In this document: positions 41,637 to 54,719 of the stretch, piece after piece
Layout: every line of letters begins with the position of its first letter
Numbering within the stretch: position 1 is the first letter of the stretch
Assembly: GCF_000003605.2 (NCBI RefSeq)
Contig: NW_003114469.1
Span: 188,369 to 246,072 of the forward strand
Length of the DNA stretch: 57,704 nt
Direction: 5' to 3'
From: Saccoglossus kowalevskii
Lineage: Eukaryota; Hemichordata; Enteropneusta; Harrimaniidae
Program-made: the position numbers and the translations under genes
The notes under the pieces: generated by a model
Seen by the model: the letters and a program-made list of their open reading frames with translations, nothing else
Told to the model about the DNA's origin: nothing
The model's database searches: none

Positions 41637-44600
41637 TTGAAATATATTAATATAATAATATATTGGCTATATATTATTCGTTCTTTTTAATCAGATGTTA
41701 TTGTGCTGTAAAGATGTTATTGTGCTGTAAAGATGAAAATATAATACTATGAGTTAAACCAAGTAGTGGAGTGAAGGATTTGCTTGTCTGAAGGACAGAC
41801 CACTGATTGCTATCTGACCAAATAAGATCACTGGCATTGTATAATTTACATGAAATATCAAGCGTTTACAACGTGTTCACAATGTAATTCGTATATAAAC
41901 ACCCTAATATGTTTAATAACACTACTCACGATATTTGTATATTCGTCAAGACAATGACATATATTACAATACATTTCACACATACTACAGAAGCAAGTTG
42001 GATTAGCCAGTCATGAGGTGTCTAGTGTGTAATGATGTAAACGAAATGGCCGTTTGCATTTTTTCCACACAAAATGTATAATAAAACCATTGAAGAAAAA
42101 CAAATAATGCTGCTATATTAACCTTGAAAATTACATGTGAGTTAGATAAGGCCAACGTACAAAATAAGCCAAATTGAACATGAGCTGATATTTTCAACTA
42201 TCATCCAGTTTCAAATTTATTATTTGAATATTTGAGGGACCTGTTTCCGTGTAAACCCTTCATAACATTATAGACACCTCGCAATTAATGGATGGCCAGC
42301 AAGTTTCCTTTATGGCACTTTTTACTTTAAGGTCTTGACACTGAGATGAAATACCATTAAAATGGTCGGCACAGTATTCGATATATTTGAAAGTGTGTTT
42401 ATGTTAGAGGGCGCAAATCTCCTATGCGTGTTTTGAAGTGCGTGTACACTGGCACAGTAATTGGCCCACTATTATCCAGTATGCATATATCCCCGTTAGC
42501 GAGCAAAATTTGAATTCATGGTTTATCGTTTTACTTGTAAGCCAACTGTACGTGTTCCTACAAGCGAAACCTTTTGTGAAATGTCAGTCGAAGAATAAGC
42601 TCAATGACTGCATTTATGATTTGAAAACTGGGTGCGGGAAAATAAGATTAAACTAAATCCACATAAAACAAATATTTTGATAATCGATAGGCGACGTCAT
42701 ATTCATCAATGTCAGCTCTGTTAATGTGGATCACAGTTACCATAATTGCTATCAGTGATAGTGTAAGTAATGTCAGCGACATTTTGTCAACGATATTTTG
42801 AATCAGATCGCTTCCAGACTTGATTACAGCAACGATTTATTGCATAGCATTTCTGATGTGAATTGAATTTAAATTCTTTAGGCTGTATTTGAAGCACTGT
42901 GCGACCAATCACCGACGTATATGCCACCAATTATATATAACTAATACATATTAGAAACGGACTTATTATCTTGGAATGGGTGTCTTGTTAAGTCATCACT
43001 CAAATCACCTGACGTCATTCTCCTGATGGGCGAATTTAATTATAGAGCCACATACTGGAAAACAAACATGCTATAAAAACAAATGACAACTGAAATAATG
43101 TTAACACCACCACCATTATAATGCACTCACTCTATTGTGTTGGCTTGTGTAAGCTAACAGTGTGATCTAATGTGTAATGATTACCGTTTACATTTTTTCA
43201 ATATATCAATGATTTTGTAACCGTCGGTAACATTAATATGGACGAATATTGACATTCACACGTTAGTAATTTTAATTAACCCCACATATTCACTGTTTAC
43301 CTATTTAATCCAAGCAATATTCGCTAGAAATGTTGTCATGTTCAAACATGGCAACATGACAGAGCTGTAAACAGTTTGAATCCGCTGGAGATACTGGTCA
43401 CGTGATCACGAACGCAGAAAAAGGTGTTGTCACCAGGCAATTGCAACAATGCTGGAATCTGAAGAGTACTGCACAGTTTTCTGGTTAATTATCCATAAAA
43501 TAACTGACTTATTGTTCTAAAAAGGCAGCAGTGGAAATCTGGAAAACAGACTATTTAATAAAAACAGGATTAAAAATCTTGTGATATAAGAAATAGGTAA
43601 TTGATAATGTTCAAAGACTGGTAAACTAAACCAACATAATAATTAACAGGAAAATTATTTCTAGTTATCATATGTCCACCGTCATGGTGAGTTGCTGAAA
43701 ATGAACTATTACTGATAGCATTTTGTTAATTGTTAATTCAAACATTCGGCAATGGCCGAATAAATGAACCTTGATTAGCGAAGATGCAGCAGGAACACGT
43801 TTGTTTGAAAACAAATATTAATTTTGATGATAAAAGAAACCTTTAAAATATGAAATCTCATTTGTGAATAAAAAATACAATTTACTCGTAATATTTTATC
43901 ATAATGCAAGTTTATTTATTGAGTTGTACATTGAGTCGCCACTGCCACATTGGGTTGCAAATTATTTCTCTTAATCGTGGTCCACCCGTCTATCTCACCG
44001 AAAATATTAATTTACTACATTTTATTCGCGATAGTTCGTTTTTTGGCGGAGACTGTAACAAAGGATCGTTCTTTCCGTTTCAGCAGCGCGGCCATGCTTG
44101 CTCCATGGAGGTATAAACATACCTCCATGCTTGCTCTAAATATGCATGCGCATATCAAAGTTGCAATTTCTGTGTTTATATTGATTTTTCCAGTACGTTC
44201 AACAAGGGTCCATACAACTGATTGAAACTCCATAAACGACAATGTTAACATATAACGAGATTGCTAATTGACAATAATATACAAAGTTGAAAACATGGCT
44301 CTAAAATGAGAAATCGATATGCCAGTAATCAACCACATTAAAAAAAAAACGCGCATGTTGGCCGGCTCAAACACTTGCAAAACTCAGGTAAACAAGACAC
44401 ACCTACTGTAATTTGGATTACACCTAGAGAAATCACTGGAAAAACACCAACATTAGAACATCCAAATACACACAGAATAAACCCACAGGTACACAGCCGC
44501 TGAGTAGTAAACAAAAGATCACATGTTAGTCTCACCTTTGATCCAGGTGATGCACACCCCCAAACAGGGCGCACCAAAGAAAACAGTATTAACAAAAACC

Positions 44601-44790
44601 ATTGGTTCTTGCAAGGCATTTAAATTGAACGGTCATTGGATGGTTCGTGGCATGAGACCTTAACAAATCGAGTACCTGTGTAGAAGCGGGTTTTGTTATT
44701 TCACTGAATTAATACTACTTAGTGTACTAATATTATCAATCCAAGCCTATTTAAACAATGCCGAATACAAAACTCATTAGTTATACACAC
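41637..44790. other. Spacer between E and F, no gene seen
   Basis: Matches the spacers after A and before B. A 26-bp inverted repeat (catggaggt..acctccatg) lies at about 44103-44128. No exon recognised. Confidence 0.5.
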
Positions 44791-44878
44791 TTAGATAGTA
44801 CGACAGACTTTGGAACAAATCTCTGTTATTATACAATAAAACCTCTTGCTGGCGTGCCTTGAAAATCGTACATAAAAC

Positions 44879-47800
44879 ATGTCTCGCCTCTTACTACTAA
44901 CGGTAGTCTGCCTTGCAATTTTTAATAAAGGTAAGTAAAGTTCGCATCAAACCATTTCAGCGGATTTCTTCTCAGATGATCGTATGTATGCGTGGCGTTT
45001 CTTTGCGTGCAAACAGCTACATTTTCAATATATTTGTGAGTTTACAATCGTTTACGATAGAACATGAGTGCAATGACCAGCATGGCCACATACGCGAACT
45101 GCGGCGACACATGACACTTAAGTTGACACGTACACACTATTTCCGACTGTTAACTTTTTATATTTCTCTAAAGATGCATTGTCAAGTGGACTGTTTGGCG
45201 AAAGTGGCGAAGGTGGCCCGCTAGGCGGGGCTTTGGAAGATAAGCCCATACTCAGGGCATTACTGATGAAACAAATTGTGGGTAATGTAGGCGGTGGTAC
45301 TGGTGCACCGCTCCCCATATTGCGGGCACTGATGACTAGCCAGACCCCACCACCAATAGTACGAGCGATGATAGCTAAACGTGTTATGGAGGTATGTAAT
45401 ATAATTATCCAATCAACTCATTCTATATCATAACATTTCACATCAAATCATAGTATATAATNNNNNNNNNNNNNNNNNNNNNNNNNNNNNNNNNNNNNNN
45501 NNNNNNNNNNNACGAGCGATGATAGCTAAACGTGTTATGGAGGTATGTAATATAATTATCCAATCAACTCATTCTATATCATAACATTTCACATCAAATC
45601 ATAGTATATAATACAAATTCTCTAATCATGTTTTTCCATATTTGTTTTTGCGTGAAAGGAGGTCACTGGCCCCTCCAGATAATCAGTGCAATTGCACGTT
45701 GTTACAGTTATCACTGAGTATCGTATGCACAGTGTTGTCTATACGTATTCTGATGGGTCAAGGGCGTATCGATGGTCAGTTCATCGCGATATGAACATGT
45801 CTACATAACCACTATATCATTTGACCTACATCAGCGTCATGTATTTAACTCACTTAATCATTTTATATGTTCGCTCATGGTATTTCCTTCACCCACAGTT
45901 TGTCTGTTGATTTTTAGTTAATTACGATACATATTTAGTACGTAGATAATTTACTCAATAGTGGTTCATATGTGATATACTATTTCTGTAGAGTGGCCTA
46001 CCTAGGCTATATTAGATCACTGCAATGACATAAACACATATAATAAGACACCTATTTAGACAAAATAGAGAAACGATTCATTGATCATTGGTTCATAAAA
46101 TCAAAAACACGAAAAATACATGTAGTTACTGCCAGATCCAGAATGTGGAATAATTTCTTGCATGAAAATTGTTAGAGACTAATTTCTGTTTACTATGTTC
46201 CCTTTAAGAATACCGGCGAAGATGGACCCCTTCTCCTCAAACTGTTGATCTTCCGTAAAGTTGCCGGTGAATTGGGAATGCAAATTATAGAAGGGCTGAG
46301 GGCGAGGAAACAGTCCGATAGAGTATACACGTTCGCTGTATCTTCACTTTGTGACTGTGCTCTGGAATACATGTAAGCTAAGTACATTGATATAAGCATT
46401 CTGTACTTTGAATCTTCCATATAAACTTCGCCTTCAAGCGAGGAAGCGTCTCTGCCCGTGACGTCAACATGACTCCGTGAATGGATATTTTGCTCCTCGG
46501 GTCATAGAAGATTCTAGTCACTAGAGGGCAAGCTATAAGATATAAATATTATAAAATATACGATATTATATTATTGTGATATATACATATACGTTTTCAA
46601 TTATAATACAAATTTATCTGGAAGTTAGTGGTCCTAGTATCGATATATACAAATCCCACAATGTAATTGTAATGCTATTGTTGTATAATATGGTATTCAC
46701 AGTAATGTTCTTATTTAGTATACTAAGACATACTATTACACAATCTTATTTTTTTATTTTCGATAGTGATGATAAAGGTGAAATGAAGGGATTTTCTGTA
46801 GACCTCATTAATGCAGGTATTGTTTTTAAAGTTAACCATATGAATTCTGTAATATAGTTAATACGTAACAAATGGGTGGGCTTGGTGGGTGGGATGAATT
46901 ATTTCTTGTAATAGTAACATTTTACTGGACATCAATTGCAATATGTGTTTTACATGGCAACAAGTTATACGAATAACGATTGATGATTTGTGTTATTTGA
47001 AATTAATATAAAATAATTAATACAACGTTGCTTGTTACTTATTTATTTTAGTCTGCGAGGAAGCTGGAAGGAACTGTGAAATACTATATGACTATGATCC
47101 CAATTGTTTCGCCCATGATGGTCACCATTTTTTACTTGGCGAAGGTCAGAACATTTTGTCCTCCAAAGTTTATTAGATTTTCTTTCTTTCACATGCATTA
47201 ATTATTTAACAATAGGTGGAAACCGCATTCCTACTGTAAGCAAATCGAAATTGTTTACTAAAATTATAAAACATCGGAGTCAATTTTATTCCACATATCG
47301 AATTTTGAACTTTTAGTGTAATCACAATTACGACATTTATTTCCAAACGATTGCTACACACTAGTCTGTATTTAACAACACAAAGGGGGAAGTGCTAATG
47401 CAGCCCGTTTTCAATTTTGTTTTAAATAATAGGCCTTATATCAAAACAATATGACGTTTGCATGTCCTGGTTTAAAACAAAGGATCGTACACACGTAGCG
47501 GCATATACTGAGCCATATTGGAAAACTGACAACATATACCATTTGTTCGTACCAACGGACAATCCAAATGATTTTGACCCAACCAATATTGCCGGAAAGA
47601 AAGTCGGTAAGTTGAATCTTTAATTCATAATTTAATTTATGAAACATGTCTAAATGTATATAAAATGTGTATTGTAGTGTGATGTTTTATTTACGAGTAT
47701 GTAAAACAAAATTACATTAACGAATGAAACTGATAACTTTCCCAATGAAATCCTTATCACCCCGTTGGCAGGCCAGTCACACTGGTTCTCACTACAAGAG

Positions 47801-49765
47801 GTTACGATCCCCCCTGCCAAATGCTAAGAACAACTGAAACTAATATATACATATTTACATGAAAATTGTCCACCTATGCGGATCTGTTTGTGCAGGAGTT
47901 TTACGACCGTATGCCCTTACTGACGTCAACCAAACTTGTTATGTGGGAAGTTGGCACCCAAGGCTCACGGGTGCTACACCTTGCCCAAGGGTGACTGGAA
48001 ACAGTTGTGGCAAAGGGTAACCTCATTCTCCCACGTCCATAGACTCCACAACCGGGTGTAGTTTGAAATCTTGCCCAGGACACATATATACATATTTAAA
48101 TAAACGTAAACGTTGCCTTTAATAAATAATACCTCACACGTGAGGCTGAGTTGGTGCAAGGCTTTTATGACGTATGCCCTTACTGACGTCAACGAAACTT
48201 ATTATGTGGGAAGTTGGCACGCAAGGCTGACAGGTACTACACCTTGCCCAAGGGTGACCTGGAGGTAATTGTGGCAAAGGGTAAACTCATTCTCCCAAGT
48301 ACAAAAACTCCACAACCGGATGCAATTCTAACGTCGTACCCAGGACATGTCCAATAAAGCTGAAAACCGACACGACTAAGTCGTGAGGTCAAACCTGTAT
48401 TAATTCGGGGAACGCTGAAAAGCACCGCGTTCACCCGCGCGTTTAGTGTGCCCAAGGTTGACATGGAGGTAGTTGTGGCACAGGGTAACCTCACCCTCCC
48501 AAATTCCAAGGAAAAACTAAAACATTAAAAGCACAGAACAAGTAGCAGGAAAGAAAAACGCGCGTATGTTTGCAGATAACCCACCAAGAGGACGAAACTC
48601 TTGGCTCCTGTGCGTGTTCTAAACTTGGTTGTGCATTTCTGTACGTATTGTATTGTAATGTAATGTAATTTAATAAAGAAGTATAATCAATCATTTGATT
48701 AAAATACATTAGACTGACAATATATGTTTTCTAAGGTTTCATGGATGGGAGGACTGGCGGTCACACTTGCCTTGAAGACGTGACAGGTGGAATTACGATG
48801 ACGCATGAATATGTCATTCATATGGAAGACCTGTTTAACAAATTAGGAAAAGGAGAGGTAATGGAAGTTGTTTATTAAGCAGTCTTAACATGTTACAGTG
48901 TTATATTATACACTACACTTTCAAAATATCACCCTTAACACAATAGAGCGTTTTTATTTTTTTCCATATTCTACCAACAATTTTAATATGTTGCCAAAGA
49001 AAAAATATGAATACAAATATTTCAAATTCAGCAAAGTATAGAATATAATCCTTATATTATTCTCTTTTGGTGGCAACGTCAACTTTTGTCATCTTTCACA
49101 AAATAAATCCTTCTAATTGTTTCCATATTCTGTTAACAATGTTGATCAAGATTTGTAGGCAATAACAAATATTCCCATCGATTCCAAATTTATTAAAGTA
49201 TAGAGAAATACAAAAAAATTTACACAAATTTTACACCTAAATGTTTTCATATACGAGAAGTGTAAAACCTCTTCCCAACAAATAGCTGGATGCTGCGTTT
49301 ATTATTGATGAGTTTGGAAAGAATTATCTTGAAAATGGGTTCCAGAAGATTGGCGAAGGCATCAAATGTGCAGAGTCAGGTATTACCCATGCTGTTGCCA
49401 GGAAGGACAATGACGTCACCGACTGGTTCAGTGAAACGTTAAAAAAGATGAAGACGAACGGAAAGTATTATGGCCTGTGTAACAAGGCAAAACGGGATCA
49501 CGGTGAGGGCGTAATTCAGTTATTGCACTAAAGATTTGAACTAATTTGAGTAAATTTAAGTGAATTCTGAATAAAGTCACGTGTAAAAGAAAACCCGATA
49601 TTTTAACAATATAATTGTTTACATCAAAGTGTATTTTACATGAATTTTCAAAAACCATAAATCTTCTTCAATTCAGGTTCGAAGGGACCAATTAACTGTG
49701 TCGTCGAAGGTGAAGAGGTCAATGAATTTGTCAAGATTAAGTGTGGTGAAGGATGCTGGGTTTGA
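44879..49765 (+). CDS. Copy F: secreted SBP3/iGluR-LBD-like protein, intact, 9 exons
   Basis: Exons: 44879-44930, 45174-45391, 46209-46372, 46767-46816, 47052-47144, 47433-47606, 48736-48857, 49286-49502, 49677-49765. The frame is open for 392 residues, ending in TGA where the other copies use TAA. The signal peptide is MSRLLLLTVVCLAIFNK. The Arg of DRTHVAAYTEPYW and GGHT are kept; the exon 8 motif is LDAAFIIDEF, so the glycine after the ligand-site Asp is Glu. Intron 2 contains the 50-N gap with a duplicated exon 2 end, and intron 6 holds a roughly 970-bp insert. The gene is a mosaic: exon 1 resembles D, exons 2-3 resemble A, exon 7 and its following intron resemble C, and exons 8-9 with the 3' flank resemble D and B. 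AATAAA is at 49843-49848. Probably active. Confidence 0.8.
45462..45511. other. Assembly gap (50 N) flanked by an identical direct repeat
   Basis: The 101 bp before the Ns (45361-45461), which include the end of exon 2, are identical to 45512-45612 after them. This is best read as two overlapping contigs joined without merging. Confidence 0.9.
47677..48644. mobile_element. Repeat-bearing insert in intron 6 of copy F
   Basis: This intron is about 1 kb longer than in other copies. The extra DNA is bounded by gtattgta at 47669-47676 and 48645-48652, a possible 8-bp target duplication. Inside, three spaced copies of a block containing ccttgcccaagggtgac and gtggcaaagggtaacctcat occur near 47977, 48240 and 48450. 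No terminal inverted repeat or transposase was seen. Confidence 0.5.
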
Positions 49766-51710
49766 TTGAAATGCATCTAATTGGGTAGATTTTATTCGTT
49801 GTTTATTTTTTTAAAATCAGATGTATTCATTAAAGTATATAAAATAAAGCACTAAAACATATTTATTGGGCTGCAAAGATGGACAGAAAATATTCACTAA
49901 GAGTTAAAAAGCTGTGTGAGATATATGGGTCTCATATAAAAAAAAATGCGACTTTGACCGTTGCGAAGATCAACGAGTACAAACGAAGACGCTACCAAGC
50001 TATAATTAAATATTTTTTAGGTAATTGGAAGGTATCGAAGGAGTGCTCAGGTCAGGCGTCATACTTTCCATAGATTTCCTTTAGAAGAGCGCATTGGATT
50101 GTGAAAACATATCTATCAACACAAGTGTCGCACATGCGCAGCGCGACGACCACCGCCCTTTAAAGCGACCGAGTAGTGGAGTGAAGGAATTGCTTGTCTG
50201 AAAGATGGGCCACTGATTGCAGTATGGTCGAATAACGTTACAGGCATTGTGTATTTTTACATAAAATATTAAACGCTGGAGAAATAGCATTTAAAACGTG
50301 TTCACAATGTAATTCGTAAGCAAGCATTGTAATTCCCATTGGTGCGTCCATTGTAATACAGACTGCAATGGATTATCCAAATAGCGATGCAAATTGATTT
50401 AGTTAGTCATGGGGTGTCTGGTGTCAAGAAATTGCAAAATCTTCTTGTGGAGATATATAATAACGCCACATTCACCTTTATTATTAAAGATACACGTGAG
50501 TCAGTCAGCATATGTACAATATTAATAATCGCAGTTTCGAAGTAAGTACTAAATTGAATGTTCAAAAAATTAACCTTGTTCAAACACAAACATACAGTTC
50601 TTCTCAGTCGAAATATATAGTACTAGTGCGTGTGGCATATATATTTTGTTTTTTTTTATTTACAAATTCAAAACCATTGTCCTTGAAATTATTATTTTTT
50701 TTTCAACTCGCTCCTGAATCAATATATGGAAAACGTATGCAAGACTAGAAAAGTATTTAACTTCTGCTTTGTCATCGAGTGGACAAGTACTTCTTAAAGA
50801 CTACTTGTAACATTTGAACGGGAACACCATAATATTGTTACTCAACACGCACTTATGTGCTGCACTTATATGTGTTAGAGGCAGTAACGACTCTCGCAGC
50901 GAAATTGTGCAAGGGAAATGTAAGTAAAATTGGATTTGAGTATTTTTCTCGCTGCAATGAGGTCCTTTTAAATCACGATTAGTCACATGTTTGTTTGTAA
51001 TGCAATCACCACTTCGCTACTCGCGTGAAAGTAAACTTCGAATCTAGGTAAAAGTAGTAACGAATATTTGTGAATACTAATCGTAATATATTGCAAATGT
51101 ATAATCCAAATGTTTTTCATGCTTGCTCTCCTTCCATATACTACGTAACCATTCCATATTGAGAATTTGCGTTTCTTAATAAGGCAGAATGCCGATGAAT
51201 GGGATGTATAATAATTATATATAGTTCAATGACCGACCATTTGGCAGTATTAATAATCAGTCGACAGTTCGTTCATTCCGTAACTTCCAAGCACTGTGAC
51301 AGAAAAAAATGACTCGCGTGACTATACTCGCACTGCTTGCGTGATTGCGCTAGTTCTAAGTTAGTATCAAACTGTTTTAAACCTCACTTTGAAATATTTA
51401 CCGTAACACGTACTTAGTCATTAGGAATAAGATCGATCTCAAACGTGTTGTCCATTGTTTCGCGCGTATGTGGTTCAAGTCTGACAACGTCACGCTCCCT
51501 CTATGTTTCTAATATACGACTAAATCACCTCGGCAGTTGATATCGGCAATTCACAATTAGCAGCATATCGGGGTTGACAATTACTAAGTATTTAATACAT
51601 AACTAAATATACATGTTTTCACTATCCTTTCCCTTGCTACTATGACCACAGCTTTGTGCATGCATCTATTCGAACCATTACCATTACCCAGTCACATTAC
51701 AGTAATTAAT
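49766..51710. other. Spacer after copy F, no gene seen
   Basis: Matches the spacers after B and D. A 64-codon open frame at 49879-50073 is basic in composition but has no counterpart in the sister spacers and no motif I know. Confidence 0.45.
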
Positions 51711-51851
51711 CGTTGCTATATACTTGTGGTCATTTTGAGGAGAGCCCTCAAGAAATGCTGATGTGTGTAATAGTTTGGATGACCCCATACTTGTACTTTG
51801 GCCTGAAAGGGCAGCATTATTTGACTGATTACTATCTGTATTACGCCATAC

Positions 51852-52072
51852 ATGCATTGACCAGCGGACTGTTTGGCGAGGGCTGCAAAGGTGGCTTGTT
51901 GGATGGGTCTTTAGAGGATAAACCTTTTTGCTTTAGTTTAAATTTGAAAAAAAATCTGTTGGTAACTTAGTGGGTAATGATGATCTACCGCTTCCCATAC
52001 TGCGAGCCCTTATTACTGGCAATACCCCATCGCCAATAGTATGAACCGATGATAGCACGAAGTGTTATGCAG
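51852..52072 (+). pseudogene. Lone exon-2-like relic 3 (decayed)
   Basis: Exon 2 homology starts at ALTSGLFGEGCKGGLLDGS and stops at LLVT*. The remainder (LPILRALITGNTPSPIV-like, then ARSVMQ before gtttgatt) is visible in a shifted frame. No AG acceptor precedes it (catacatgcattg). The upstream 130 bp match those before relic 2. It lies about 17.1 kb after relic 2. Confidence 0.7.
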
Positions 52073-52894
52073 GTTTGATTATTATCATATCTTATCACTT
52101 GATTTGTTTTTTTTATTGAATATGTATTACTTTAAGTGAGAAATATGCCCATTATGTCAAAAATAGTACTAATGCTGTAAATTAAAGACGCTCTAAAACT
52201 ACTTCCCAAGTCAATTTGTGTTCATTTTTGTTACAACCATGACCCCCACGCAATTTCTCATTATAATATAAATGATACCATTGAAATGTACTATCGCTAG
52301 TCGAGATCTGATATGTTTTTGTTCGATATTGCACAGAATTGTTACCATTAAATGTTATAGGCCGCTTATATACACATCGAATACAATAATGATCTCTCAA
52401 AATTACGCACCACAGACCGACATCTTGTCTACTATTCACATTCACCATCTAACGCGAATCTAACGATATATAAATGATGTGTCTCAAAGTTTTGTTATTT
52501 GAAATTTCGCACGTTTCAAAACCTTCCTTAATTGTTATTTACCCCCGATATACTTTTTACATAATCGTTACAGTGTCACAGTTTCTGTGAAAACGTAAGT
52601 ACATTTTCACTAATGTTTTTTCCGATTTAAACGATGCCATAAACAAAGAAATTAACTCAACCCCTTAAAAAAGGATGTAAAAGAACTGCAGTTTTAGACA
52701 TTGTATAGCGATATGGTCGAAATGCTTACTTCGCAACAGGCGTAAAACTGATTGAAGCCACAAGCAATCGAACGCGAATCTCCCCCTGTTCCAGTAGTAC
52801 ATATACTTACATATAGCGTATAATGAACGAAAATGTCGCCTGTGTTCCAAAAGGCCCCATAAGTAGAATAACATTCACGTGAAATACTCCCTAG

Positions 52895-53465
52895 TTTGAC
52901 CTTGAACGTCGTCCATTTGAAGGATAAACTTGGACAACTTTTAGCATTGTGAATTTCATCAGAATTGACCCTGAACGTCGTCAGTTTGTAAAATTGACTT
53001 GAAGGTCGTCAATTTGTATAATTGATTTGAATATTGTCTATTTGTGGGATTAACATGAATGTCGTCAATTCGACTTGAATGACGTCAGAATTAACATTGA
53101 CTCTCAACGTCTTCAGTTTTCAGTATTGACTATAACGAAGTCTGAATTTACCCTGATCGTAATAAATTTGTAGAAATATCGTCAGTTTGTATAATTGATC
53201 CTGAATGGCGTCCATTCGTAGATTGGCTTCAAGGTCGTAATTTTGTAGGATTGATTTGAATGTCGTCAATTTGGAGGTTTAATTTCAAGGTCGTCGATTT
53301 GTAAAATTGACCCTAAATTCTCATTTTTTAGGATTTTTTGAATATTGTCAATTTGTACAATTAACTTGAATATTGTCAATTTGTATGATTGACCCCGAAC
53401 TTCGCCGCTTTGTTAGTTACTTGAATGTCGTCAATTTTTAGGATTAAAATGAATATTGTCGCCAT
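52895..53465 (+). repeat. 28-bp minisatellite, block 3 (inverted orientation, right edge of array)
   Basis: Long degenerate array of cttgaatgtcgtcaatttgtaggattga-like units, the reverse complement of the units at 19031 and 36567. Confidence 0.85.
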
Positions 53466-54310
53466 AGCAACTACTAATGCTACGATGCCAAACTATATAC
53501 TGCAGTTAAATTTTGGTCAAACTTTTCCGGCAACATTACTGTACATTGAATAATAATAAACCCTAAAAACTTCTAAACAGGAAACTTAAAAAGGATTAAT
53601 CTCATATGTGTACAATTTTGCCAACCACAATGTTAGAAGTAAGTCCTATTATCGCACAGGACGCATACTGGGCGAGTGTTCACGTCAGCATAGGGGTTTA
53701 TATGCGACCATTTTTGATGTGGAGCTGTAAAATGGTCCGAATGTGTATTTAATATGTAGGAAAAACGGTCATGGCGCAGTGATTGAGATTGCGCCGTTTT
53801 TCTTTTCCAGTCATGTCAGAACACACTACACATAGTTGATTTGCAAATTATCATTGACCAAAATTAAGTACTAATCAATGAAAGTTTAATGTATTGGAGG
53901 CATATATGAGAAACAAATACGGAATATTTAAAATTATATTTTAAATTTACTCCTTGCCTGGCAATATTTACAAACAAATATTAATAAAACAAAATGAAAA
54001 AAAAAAACATGATTGAACATTTTTGGTTAATAGTCTGAATTGTTCGTTGAGTTGCATGGTAAAAATTAGAATTTTGCCTGAAAAATACTGACTGTTGTGC
54101 CAACAAAAAGTCAAATCAGCGTAATTATATTAACAAGCGATGCGATCGTGCTCTGCTCTTACAATAAAATATTACAGCAATCAGATTTTACGAACAAGTT
54201 ATGAAAAATGACAAAATAAATTGTCAGAATAAATTGCAGTAACTAAATGAAAAAAATCTGATGTATCATGATGTACCTAGTATGAACATGTTGACCTTAT
54301 TGTAAAGTGG
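53466..54310. other. AT-rich spacer outside the array, nothing seen
   Basis: No match to the repeated units and no exon or repeat recognised. Confidence 0.4.
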
Positions 54311-54319
54311 TGTGGTTGG

Positions 54320-54719
54320 CTAATTTGCAGTCATCTTATTTCTAACGCCAACAAAATTGGAGACCACTGCAACTGGACAGTAAGGGATCCGTTGACAATC
54401 CATAATAACGACCTGAGGTGTATAGCCATGCTTGTATTTGGTGAGGTTTACTTTCAAAGAACTCTCTACAGAGCACCACCAGGGGCGCAAAATGGCAATG
54501 TCGTGTAATTGCAAGGTATGTGAAACATTATCTTTGGTAGTAAAAGTTACCTTCCCAGTGCATGTGCATGCATAGAACATGAACAGAAAGAGTGCTTTGA
54601 ATAACAGATGGTTATAGCCTGGTCCAACAATATATGGCAAAGAGTCAACAAGGGCATGCAAACTGGAGAGTGATATTGGTAAACGCCTATATATAGGTGG
54701 CGTTTGTTTAAGCCCCTTT
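54320..54719 (-). mobile_element. Decayed tyrosine-recombinase fragment (DIRS/Crypton type)
   Basis: Minus-strand translation from about 54719: KGLKQTPPIYRRLPIS, LSSLHALVDSLP, LLFKALFLFMFYACTCTGKV, SSLKVNLTKYKHG, CPVAVVSNFVGVR. This follows the catalytic domain of eukaryotic tyrosine recombinases found in DIRS and Crypton elements, with an LPIxL start and an S-KxYKH block. The first catalytic arginine, expected in the (G/T)xRxGE region, is not present (CTCTGK), and the C-terminal HxxR...Y part is missing. Probably a dead element fragment. Confidence 0.5.

Noticed and set aside
49879-50073. 64-codon basic frame in the 3' flank of copy F
   Set aside because: Absent from the matching flanks of B and D and without recognisable motif or conserved start context.
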